DNA of 64,000 bases from JASSUD01 sp031963405 (GTDB taxonomy: Bacteria > Pseudomonadota > Gammaproteobacteria > Burkholderiales > Burkholderiaceae): NCBI GenBank assembly GCA_031963405.1, contig JASSUJ010000001.1, positions 1,054,001 through 1,118,000 on the forward strand, written 5' to 3'. Below, in pieces: positions 45,032 to 55,000 of this stretch (its first letter is position 1; each line of letters starts with the position of its first letter). The notes beneath the pieces are model-generated. The model saw only the letters and a list, made by a program, of their open reading frames with translations, made no database searches and was not told the origin of the DNA. The translations under genes were made by a program, and so were the position numbers.

Positions 45032-46489
45032 TCATTCATCAGCTAGCACCTGAAACGCCTGCGTATCAGGTAGCGCTTCTACCGTACGCAACTTTTTATG
45101 CATAACCCGCGTACGCACTTCGGCTGCTTCAATTGAGCGTGTGACTGTTTCTAACTGAGTTTTGGTGCGCGCCAATACATCGCCAAATTTGGCAAATTCA
45201 GTTTTTACTGCACCCAGCACCTGCCAAACTTCGCTAGAACGCTTTTCGATAGCTAAGGTGCGAAAGCCCATTTGCAAGCTGTTAAGTAAAGCCGTTAGCG
45301 TGGTTGGCCCGGCAATGGTGATACGATAGTCATGCTGCAATCCATCTGTTAAGCCCGGGCGGCGCAGTACTTCAGCATACAAGCCTTCAGTTGGTAGGAA
45401 CAGCAGCGCAAAATCAGTCGTGTGCGGCGGCGCTAGGTATTTCTCGGCAATCTTTTTCGCTTCTTGCCGCACACGCGTTTCTAAGGCACGGGAAGCTTCC
45501 TCTACTCCCCCCACATCCGCGCGTTCTTGGGCATCGAGCAGGCGCTCATAGTCTTCGCGTGGAAATTTGGCATCAATCGGTAGCCAGACAGGCAAGCTAG
45601 CTTGACCCACTTCTAACGTAACAGAATGATTCCCTGGTAAACGAATTGCAAATTCGACTCGCTCCTGGCTGCCTGGCACAGTGATAACGTTCGCTGCGTA
45701 TTGATCTGTCGTTAAAATTTGTTCGAGTAAGGCGCCAAGCTGTACTTCGCCCCAAGTGCCGCGAGTTTTAATATTGGTGAGGACTCTTTTCAAATCTCCT
45801 ACGCCTGAGGCTAGCGTCTGCATTTCACCGAGGCCACGCTGCACTTGCTCAAGCTGAGCACATACCAACTTAAATGATTCGCCCAACCGCTGCTCTAGCG
45901 TGTTGTGTAGTTTTTCATCGACGGTACGGCGCATCTCTTCAAGCTTGAGTGCGTTGTTTGTCTCAATATCTTTCAGTTTTGTTTCAAGCGTGGCGCGGAC
46001 TTCGCCAAGCCGCCGATCGTTGCTCTCTGAAAGCTGCGCGTGTTGCTGCCGCAACGCTTCTCCAAACTGCTGCAAAGAAAGACTTTGCTCAGTACGTGCT
46101 TGCTGCGCTTGCTGTTGCAGATTTTGTCTGACTGCTTCAAGCTGCACCGCTATGCCATCAGTCAGCTTCACCAGTTGCTGAGCAAAGCCATCGATTTTTT
46201 GGTTCTGCAGCGAACCGAGATGCGCTACATTTGTTGATAAAGTCTGCTGAAATTGCGCCATTTGCTGCGCTGATTCAGTGCGATCAGAGCGTGCCGTTTC
46301 GGCAATTTCAAGGCGTACTGCCCGCTCTAGCCGTTCATTGGCACCCAACTGCTCAGTACGCGCAGCCTCAAGCTTATCGAGCAAACCCGTAAGCGGCGCC
46401 CGCGCACGCGCTTGCTCGCGTACTAACCAAACGAGTACTACGACTAACAACAACGCCAGAAGCGCCATAAAAATTGGCATGGATGACAT
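45032..46489 (-). CDS. rmuC: DNA recombination protein RmuC
   Basis: 485 aa. An N-terminal membrane anchor (IFMALLALLLVVVLVWLV) is followed by a long coiled coil (about 30-225) and the conserved RmuC domain: TRGTWGEVQLGALLEQIL, VEFAIRLPG, LPIDAKFPREDYERLLDA, FALLFLPTEGLYAEVLRRPGL and TTLTALLNSLQMGFRTLAIEKRS. RmuC limits recombination at inverted repeats in E. coli; the domain is predicted to be nuclease-like. The start overlaps the stop of the upstream transporter gene by one base (TGATG at 46491-46487), so the pair is translationally coupled. A role against inverted repeats is notable in a genome region so rich in palindromes. Confidence 0.93.
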   Translation of the reverse strand: MSSMPIFMALLALLLVVVLVWLVREQARARAPLTGLLDKLEAARTEQLGANERLERAVRLEIAETARSDRTESAQQMAQFQQTLSTNVAHLGSLQNQKIDGFAQQLVKLTDGIAVQLEAVRQNLQQQAQQARTEQSLSLQQFGEALRQQHAQLSESNDRRLGEVRATLETKLKDIETNNALKLEEMRRTVDEKLHNTLEQRLGESFKLVCAQLEQVQRGLGEMQTLASGVGDLKRVLTNIKTRGTWGEVQLGALLEQILTTDQYAANVITVPGSQERVEFAIRLPGNHSVTLEVGQASLPVWLPIDAKFPREDYERLLDAQERADVGGVEEASRALETRVRQEAKKIAEKYLAPPHTTDFALLFLPTEGLYAEVLRRPGLTDGLQHDYRITIAGPTTLTALLNSLQMGFRTLAIEKRSSEVWQVLGAVKTEFAKFGDVLARTKTQLETVTRSIEAAEVRTRVMHKKLRTVEALPDTQAFQVLADE

Positions 46490-47994
46490 CAGTTATGGAA
46501 AAAAAGTAGCGTAGTTAAAATAAAAATCGGTATCAGCACCGCACCTGACCAAGCCATATACCCTAAGAAGCTAGGCATGCGGATACCCCGTGCTTGAGCG
46601 ATAGAACGCACCATAAAATTCGGCGCATTGCCAATATAGGTGTTAGCGCCCATAAATACTGCACCCGCAGAAATGGCTGCCAACGTGGTCGCCCCGCTTG
46701 CCATTAAGTGCGCCGCATCGCCGCCTGCCACATTAAAGAAAATAAGATAAGTGGGGGCATTATCAAGCAATGATGAGAGCAACCCGGTCACCCAAAAATA
46801 CCAGGCATTGAGAGGGTGCCCTTGCGCATCGCTAAGCGAGCTGATCAGGAAGCCAAAAGGCCCATTTTCACCAGCTCGCATCAACGCAATGACTGGCACA
46901 ATAGTTACAAAAATAGCCGCGAAAATCTGAGCGACTTCTTGTAACGGCTCCCAATTAAATACATTGCCCCGCCGTGCTGAGGCTGGCGTGAGGTACAGCG
47001 AAATAAGGATAATCGCGATCAGGCAGATATCGCGCAAAAGATTCTGTAAGGCCACCGGTGTACCCAGCACATATAGCGGCTTGCCGATCTGCCACATACC
47101 GCTCATTAATACAGCACCCAGTAAAGCCGCGAGTAATAAGAAATTGACTTTGCCTTCAATCCAAATACTTGGCTTTTTAGTGGTTGACGTAGTACTTGAG
47201 ACAGCGGATGAATTGAGCGCATTTATCGAATGCGCTGAAATTTTGGCGTCCTCATGCCCTACTACTAATGGGCTGTCTGCGCCGGTGACTTGGTTTTGCA
47301 GATGAGTGGAAAAACGCATTAGCGTGGAGCGTTTCTGTTCATGTCGATGAAAGTAATAACTATCCAGTGCATAAAATAGCGTGAGCAGTATCGCGACGAC
47401 AAATAACATCGGGCCGAATAAATGTACCGTTGTCCAGAAAAACCCAACGCCATTTAAAAACCCAAGAAAAAGTGGAGGATCGCCAAGCGGCGTCAAGGCT
47501 CCGCCAATATTAGCGACCAGGAAAATAAAGAAAATAACAACATGCGTGCTGTGCTGACGATGCTCATTAGCACGCAACAACGGGCGTATCAGCAACATAG
47601 ACGCGCCCGTTGTACCTAGTACGCTCGCCAGTGCTGTACCAAGCGCCAGTAGCGCCGTATTCACCGTCGGCGTAGCGTGTAATTTGCCATGCACGCATAA
47701 GCCCCCCGCCACTGTATACAGCGCACTCAGCAAGATGATAAAGGGGAAGTACTCAGCGATCAGTGTATGCGCAATCGTTTTAATCGCCACCGGCACGCCA
47801 TATAAGACTGCGCAAGGGAGCACAAACATCACTGTCCAAAATCCAGCGATTTTGCCGAAATGGCGGTGCCAAAATCCTGGCGCCAAAAGAGGCCATAGCG
47901 CAATCGAGAGCAACATGCCTACAAATGGCGCGCCCCAGGCAGCGTATAAAAACATTTCGCGACCCGCCTCAACTGTGCCATTGAACAAAGACAA
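46489..47994 (-). CDS. NhaD/CitMHS-type sodium:proton antiporter
   Basis: 501 aa with about 12 membrane helices. The start is a TTG with GGGAG six bases upstream. Landmarks include ALGTALASVLGTTGASMLLIRPLLRAN, FLVANIGGALTPLGDPPLFLGFLNG and the later LLSSLLDNAPTYLIFFNVAGG, the paired conserved segments of ion-transporter-superfamily antiporters (NhaD and the putative citrate transport group). The ion specificity is inferred from relatives. It overlaps rmuC by one base, forming a two-gene operon seen in other Burkholderia as I recall. Confidence 0.8.
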   Translation of the reverse strand: MSLFNGTVEAGREMFLYAAWGAPFVGMLLSIALWPLLAPGFWHRHFGKIAGFWTVMFVLPCAVLYGVPVAIKTIAHTLIAEYFPFIILLSALYTVAGGLCVHGKLHATPTVNTALLALGTALASVLGTTGASMLLIRPLLRANEHRQHSTHVVIFFIFLVANIGGALTPLGDPPLFLGFLNGVGFFWTTVHLFGPMLFVVAILLTLFYALDSYYFHRHEQKRSTLMRFSTHLQNQVTGADSPLVVGHEDAKISAHSINALNSSAVSSTTSTTKKPSIWIEGKVNFLLLAALLGAVLMSGMWQIGKPLYVLGTPVALQNLLRDICLIAIILISLYLTPASARRGNVFNWEPLQEVAQIFAAIFVTIVPVIALMRAGENGPFGFLISSLSDAQGHPLNAWYFWVTGLLSSLLDNAPTYLIFFNVAGGDAAHLMASGATTLAAISAGAVFMGANTYIGNAPNFMVRSIAQARGIRMPSFLGYMAWSGAVLIPIFILTTLLFFHN

Positions 47995-48023
47995 TTTAGA
48001 CTCCCATCACTTTCAAATTATTT

Positions 48024-48203
48024 TTAGAACCTGTTCACGATCTTAAAGAATCACCATTAAGGCCGTGATGTTGGAATTCTTCATTTTAAATTCGTCACCT
48101 CAACCTACAATTTTTGACATTTTTCGTAGATTGGGGTGAAGTGTTCTATTAAATACGGAACCCCATCACAATCCACTTTTGAAGATCATGAACAGGTGCT
48201 AAG
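48024..48203. repeat. Palindromic repeat, family D
   Basis: The ends TTAGAACCTGTTCACGATCTT and GAAGATCATGAACAGGTGCTAAG pair. Inner arms read GTGATGTTGGAATTC / GGAACCCCATCAC and CACCTCAACCTAC / GTAGATTGGGGTG. A degenerate family A-type fragment (ATGAGGATTTCGAGCGCCGCC) follows at about 48385-48410. I see no gene in 48204-48623. Confidence 0.75.
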
Positions 48204-48623
48204 CATACGCTGAATCAAGCAGAAGCGGCACTGTCCAAAAGTACTCCCTACGTTGACGCTTTCTGCGCTCGGCGAATTCAAGCAAGGTTTGCCTCACCCA
48301 AAGCGGATGTCATGCCTACAGCCACTAATTTGAGTGCTGCAATAACACTCTTCGCCCGCGGTTTAGTCAGGATTCCTTAGCGGATATGAGGATTTCGAGC
48401 GCCGCCCCCTCAGTAGGGAGTTTTATTGGGCTCTTTTTGAAAACTATAAACAGGTGCTGGGCAAGCAACAAGATGGCTAAGCTTATCCGTGTCCCTAAAA
48501 ACAAAATCAGCGGGGGCAATGCGATGCGCAGAAATTTTTTATTTACGCCTGTCTGTCAACGCTGATCGTTAAATGATCATCGGCAGATTTGAATACAACA
48601 GAAAAGCTAGCAGAAAAAATACT

Positions 48624-48713
48624 TGGCGGAGGTGGTAGGATTCGAACCCACGGTACAGTTGCCCGCACGGCTGATTTCAAGTCAGCTGCCTTCAACCACT
48701 CGGCCACACCTCC
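48624..48713 (-). tRNA. tRNA-Ser (anticodon UGA)
   Basis: The minus strand starts GGAGGTGTGGCCGAG and has the anticodon loop CTTGAAA (anticodon TGA), a long serine-type variable arm (CCGTGCGGGCAACTGTACCG), the T-loop GGGTTCGAATCC and 3' acceptor CACCTCC-G-CCA, with CCA encoded. It is identical over the tRNA to the copy at 56233; about 30 bp upstream (GCATCC-ACCAAAATATTT on the plus strand) is also shared. Confidence 0.97.
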
Positions 48714-48795
48714 TAAAAGTTCAGCATCCTACCAAAATATTTTATCCACGTCTTGGTTTGTTTTACTTCTCTTCCAATTTGCAAGAAACTAGCTA

Positions 48796-49017
48796 GCCTC
48801 AATGGCGGTATTGCCTGCCTACTCCCCAGATTTGAATCTCATTGAGAAAATGTGGAGTAAAGTTAAGCAATACCTAGAGGCCGCAAAAGCCCGCACTCGG
48901 GAAATGCTGCTACCGGCCGTCTCTAAGACTTTGCGTGCAATCTGCATCAACGATGCGCAAGATGGGTCTTGGCTTGCAGATATACGCATCTCAATAGAAA
49001 AATTTTCTAATTGAGAT
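48796..49017 (+). pseudogene. IS630-family transposase C-terminal fragment
   Basis: The reading frame (about 70 aa) contains LPAYSPDLNLIEKMWSKVKQYL, the conserved C-terminal part of the DDE domain of IS630/Tc1-type transposases, where the last catalytic acid is the Glu of LIEKMWS. Everything N-terminal is missing, so it is not functional. It lies 83 bp after one tRNA-Ser and abuts the 3' end of the giant coiled-coil gene. Confidence 0.75.
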
Positions 49018-49047
49018 GCACACTAGTAAAAGCTATTGCTAAAAACA

Positions 49048-52000
49048 TCACGAGATTGCAGCGAGAGTTTGCCCGTCCACAACTTTCCACCCTATCGCTT
49101 TCAGAAAATCTGAGAAGAGTGCTTTTAATTTTTTATTATCTTCCTCATAAGAACCTAGCCTATGCTCAATCAGACCGTCTTGCTTCTGCAAGCTTTCCGT
49201 ATAAGAATTTAGCCTCTGCTCAAATATGGACAATAGTTTAGCAATAGTTTGTTTGTGGCTATCTAACACAGCAGTTTCATCTCTGCGAAACTCGTCTAAA
49301 TTTTTTTGAAATTCTACTGACTGATTCTTTAAATCGGCACTGACTCGCTGGAGAGCTCCTTTAGTTTTTTCTTGGTCTGCTATCACTGTCGCTGTAACTT
49401 CAGCGAGCCGCGTGTCATTGCTTAAATTGATCTCTTTTAGCCTTTCTCTAGTTTTATCAGAGCTCGCGCCGAATCGGTGTAATTTTTCACTAAGCTGCTG
49501 CTGCAGCTCAGCACTTTCCTTATTGCTCTCGCTCAGCTCCCTAACTTGTTTTTTAATTCCAATGATTTGTCGTTTAATCTCGTCAACTTGTTGTTCATCA
49601 CTTTGAGGATGTGAGGCCGGGTTTTCTACTTTTGACTCTAAGAGGGCTTGCAAATAATTTTCTATCGTCTCAAGCCTGGTTGAAAACTCGGAAAATTCGG
49701 CAGCTTGTCCATTTATCAGCTCTCTGTTTTTATCTAATTCTTCCATAAACCCAAAGACTGTAGCACTCAATTCTTCCAGTTCTGGGTTAACACTACCCCC
49801 ATAAAAACTTGACATACTCCGTTGATGGCGTATCCGTCCCATGAGAGGCGTTTCATCCGCCGGGGCTTCTTTTGTCCACATTTCATCCGCCGCGCTAGAT
49901 CCTTTAATCAACCGTATACTTTCTGGACTACGTAGCGTTTTTTTGCTATCTCCTTTCCCCCAATTTTTCAGCACCTCTTCTGATTCCTCAAGACCATCTT
50001 TTAATACTGCCTTAACCTTGGGTTGTATCGCAGCCTTGCTAACCTTTTCGCTTAAATCCTGGCACGTCTCAACTAATGAACGAATTTGCTCGCTTTGCTC
50101 AACTTTATATGCTTTAAGCTGCTTCAATTCCTCACTGAAATTTTTGATTTGATCTTCTACCGCTTGCTGAGCCCGCAGCGGCACCAGATTTCTTCTCAAG
50201 AACATAATTTCTTCGTCGAAGAAGTCAATTTCTTTTCCGAAGAACTCGATTCTTGTATCAGTTGAGACTCTATCCGATTGAAGCGCTTTTAATTCTTCCT
50301 TGATTTGTTTAACTATCTGCTGAGCTTCTTTCTCATCTGCTTCAATTTTTTGTATTAACTTGCCCACTCTTGCATCTTCTGCACCGTGCCCAACTAATTG
50401 CTCAGGAACTGAGCTCAGACTAGTCGCTGCCACAGTAGGCTTTTGCGCTTCTTCTTCGGTTAACTCTACCAGTCTCTGCAGATCTTCCTGGCACGCTTTA
50501 AAAAGCTGATCTAATTCTTCGGAGTTGCTATTCGATCTGCTATGAAATGCTTCTCTAAAAATTTCTTTCGATTGCTTATGAGCTACCTCAAGTTGTTCCA
50601 ATCGCTCATTGATACTGTCAATTTCTTCTTGGATACTTTTGCTGTCAGCTTGCTGGTTGAGAGTATCTAATTGCAGCTTATTTAAAGTTTCTTCCAATCT
50701 ATTGCTTTTACTTTTTAACTCCTGAATCTCTTCCTCTGTTATCTCTTCCGCTTGAAGCAGCTGCAGCTGAGTATTAATAGCTTTAGCTGCCTTTTCGGTT
50801 TCTTGCTTTGCTTCAAGTAATGATTCCTCAACAGCTGAGCACATACCAACTTCTGCATCAAGAGACATCTGCAATTCCTCTTGCTCACGTAGTTCAGCCG
50901 ATTTCTCTGGATCGTACTGGAACACTGTCAGCAGCCTTTCAATACTTAGCAGGCCTGGAATCAAAAGAGCGCTGGGGAATTTTTCCTGTTCAATACTACT
51001 CAGTGTTGGCGAGAAGGGTCCTTGCCTAGCAAAGATATTAGAATCCGACCAAAGAGATATCGCTGAATCATGCTTAGGAGCTTTTCCTTTCGATGTTGAA
51101 TCAGCTTGTACACCGTCCTCATTATCCGATTGAGCGTAAGCGCCATTAAATAAGGTGAGTGCGTTTCTGTCTTTGAATAGCTCGTGGTCGATTTTTACGT
51201 CATCTAACTCTGCTTTCAGTTGCTTAATTTGCTCTTCTAAACGCTTAGCTTGCTTTTCGTCTACCTTAGTTTCGCCTGCCCGCTTTACAACACTCAACCC
51301 TTGCTCTAGCGCGGAGTTCTCTTCTTGAGGATGCCGCAACAATAGGTTAAAGCCATCGCTTTCTTGCTGCGTATCTCGCACACCAGTTTGCAGCTGCGCC
51401 TTTAAGTACTCTAGCGTTGTACTGTGCTCGTCAATTCGTTTACTTAAACGCTCAATTTGCTCACTTGCCTCTGCTTTAACTACTTGCACTTCAGCAATGA
51501 GTGCTTGCTCTCGCTCAGTCTGTTCCTGCACAAGGGGCTTCGGCTGCGCATCGATATCATCGATTTCTTTTTGCATACGCTGAGTAGCAGCCTGCTGCCG
51601 CTTCTCCACTTGCCCTAACTTTGTGCTTTGCTCTTCAATTTGCTTACTTAAACGCTCAATTTGGTCGTTTGCTCCTGCTTTAAATCCTTCGAGTGCTCGC
51701 AATCCCTGCTCAATAGCGATGACTCGCTGCTGGTCTACAGACCCTGCGATACTTAGTTTTTCTAATTCCAGAAGCTCTAATTGCTTATTAATATATTCAC
51801 GCTTCTCTTGCATGAGCTGAATATAAGTTTGCTGCTGCCCCTCTAAGCTTACTAAGTCCGCCTTTCTAGCAGCGATTGTGATATCTAAACGTCCAATTTT
51901 CAGTTTTTGCGCATCCGTAATACTTTGTTCTTGCGCTGCCTCACTTTTTGCTTTCTCGAGAAGCGCTAATTGGTTGTTAATATATTCACGTTTGCCTTGC

Positions 52001-55000
52001 ATGTGCTGCGCGTAGGCTTGCTGCTGCCCCTCCAACCTTATTAAGTTCGAGTTTCCATCTGCAATTGCATTATCTAAACGTCCAATTTTCAGCTTTTGTG
52101 CGGCCGTGCTACTTTGTTCTACGACGCGTAATTCTTGCTCCACCTTAATTTTCGCTTGCTCAAGAAGCTTCAACCGCTCATTAAGGTTAAGCATTTCAAT
52201 TTCTTCTCGGACAGTAATTTGCTTCTCGCCCAATTGCTTCAGCGCTTCTCTCAAGAGCTTGATCTCTTCCTCTAAAAGCTGGCTTCGCTTTTCTGCCTCT
52301 GCTTTAACAGTTGAGACTGTCTGTTCTATCTCTATAACTGTGCCTTTTTGCGCCAGCTCAATTCTCTCTTGCTCTTCTACGCGCTGATCAATAACTTGCT
52401 TCTGTGCCTCTAATTGCTCTAATTTTTTATTTTGCAGTTCAATTTGCTCGCGGGCCTTTGTGCTAGCCTGTTCGAGTGCTCGCGTTTGCTGTTCAACCTC
52501 TGCCACTTGCTGCTGAGCTGTTTGCATTGCAGTAATAAGTTTTTGTTCTAATTCAGCATTTTTCTCTAAAAGAAACTCTCGATGGTCATTTAACACTGAG
52601 ATTGATTCCTGCATGCGCTGAATATCAGCTTGCTGCTGCGCCTTCAGCTGCCAGAACGCCGTGCTTTGCTCTTCAATTTTTTCGCTTAAAGCCTCAATTG
52701 CTGGATTTTTCTTTACTTTATCTTTTTCGAATTCTTTTAGCTTTTCCTCAGCGGCTGCAATGCGCTGCGCTGTATCGTCTAGCCTTAGCGTCACCCCAGC
52801 TTTTTCTTGCTCGAGAAGTCGCAACCGTTCATCGAGTGTTTCAATTTCTGACAGGACATGGCTCAAACTATCTTGCTGCATGCTCAATCCGGCCAGCTCT
52901 TCTTCTAGCAGCTGGGCGCCTTGCTCTACAAACCCGATCTGTTCTTCTATCTCTGCTTGATCTTTTTTATGGATTTCCAACTCTGCTTCAATAGCTCTAG
53001 CTGCCTGCTCTAAAGCGGCGCTCTCTTGCGTTAGCTCAATTTTCTCTTGTTCTAACTGCGCTAGCTGCAGATTAATCTTCGCTACTTCATCTTGAACACG
53101 CTGATCAAAAAATTGCTGCTCTGCCGCTAATTGCTCGAGCTTCGTGCTGTGCTTTCCAATTTGCTCAATTGCCTCTGCGCTAGCTGCCTCAAGTGCTTGC
53201 GCTCTTCCTTCAACCGCTGCCGCTTGCTGCTGGGCTGCTTGCCTTGCGATATTCAGTGCTTGTTCTTGCTCAGCCTTTTCCGCTGCCAGATGCTGCAATT
53301 GTGCTTTGAGATCATCGACTTCTTTTTGCCCACGTTGAGCATCAGCTTGCTGCTGAGCCTTTAATTGCCCAAGCTCTCCACTTTGCTCTTCTCGTGTGTG
53401 ATCCGCTTGCTTAATTTTCTCATTTACCTTCGCTTGAACTCCTTCGAGCTCTTCCAGTTTCTGTCCAGTAGCAGCGATGCCAAGCTCTGCAATTTTTAGT
53501 TTCTGCACCACATCATTTTTTTCGTGCTCAAGAAGCTGTAAGCGTTTATTGAGGTTAGGAAGTTCAATGTTTTCTAAGGTATCTGTTCCACTAGCTTGCT
53601 TGTCGCTCAATTGCTTCAGCTTTCCTTGCAGTAGCTTGGTCTCTGTTTTTAAAAGATTGATGTGCTTTTCTGCTTCTGCTTTATCTTTTTTATGTGTGTC
53701 TAACTCTTCTTTAATAGCTGTGACTGCCGCCTCTACAGCAGAGCCTTCTTTCGCTAGCTCAATTTTCTCTTGCGCTAACTGCTCCAGCTGCAGATTAATC
53801 TTCGCTACTTCCTGTTGTGCACGCTGATCAAAAGATTGCTGCTCTGCCTCTAAGCGCTCGAGCTCAGCGCGGAGCTTTCCAATTTGCTCAATTGCCTCTG
53901 CGTTAGCTGCCTCAAGTGCTTGCGCTCTTCCTTCAACCGTTGCCACTTGCTGCTGGGCTGCTTGCCTTGCAATATTCAGTGCTTGTTCTTGCTCAGCCTT
54001 TTCCGCTGCCAGACGCTGCAATTGTGCTTTGAGATCATCAACTTCTTCTTGCCCACGTTGAGCATCAGCTCGCTGTTGCGCTTTTAATTGCGTTAACTGC
54101 GCGTTTTGCCCTGTTAATTCTGCGCCTAAATGTTTAATTTTCTCGCTTACATCTGCTGTAAGCATTTCGAGTGCTTTCAGTTCTCGTTCAGCAGTCACCA
54201 CTTTTTGCTGACCTGCTTTCGTTGCAACAATGAGCTCCTGCTCTCGCTCAATTTCTTTCGCCGAGAGAAGCTTCAATTGCTGTTTGATATCGTCGATTTC
54301 TTTTTGCTTAAGCTGAGCGTTAACTTGTTGCTGTTCGCGTGATTTTTCTAGCTCTTCCTGCAACTCTGCAATTTTTTCTTTTGAATGGCGGCCCTCTTTT
54401 TCACCCTCCTCTTTGGCTTCTTGGAGTGCTTTTTCCTGCACACTTACTCTTTGGTTTAGCTCAGCTTTTACTCTTGACGACTGCGCGCCAAGCTGTGTCA
54501 TTTTTCTATCTAATTCTTGATAGGTTTTACGCAAAGACTCAGTTTGTGCCAGGGCACCAGCCTCGTTCTCTATCAGGCCTTTGCAAGCTTTTAGCTCCTG
54601 TGTAATCGCTTCAAGTTGCTGCGGCGTTACTTCCTCAGTCTCACCGAGAGTATTAAGTCTTTGCTCCACTGCATGCAGATTAGTGCGCAGCGCTTCAAGT
54701 TGTTGCGACAATTTCTGGTCAGCTTGTCTCTGATGCTCACTTACACCCTTAGCCACCAGCTCTGCCACCCACTCCTCAAACCGAGCAGGATCGACCGGTA
54801 AAGAACTGGTTCTTGAAGGCTGTAAATTAGCTTCCACCTCTCTCATATTCTTGCGCAATGCTTCATTTTCTTTTTTTAGAGAGGCAATAACTGTCCAGTT
54901 TTCGAAATCTTTGCTGAGAATGTCTAATGTTTCGTCCAATAACCAGAATGTCTGATTTTGCTCTGATGGTGGTTGTGTCAAGTCCTGCTCAGCCTTTCGA

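Noticed and set aside
48589..48792. Open frame across the tRNA-Ser gene
   Set aside because: It is the reverse complement of a structured tRNA; the same frame appears at the second tRNA copy (56241-56432).
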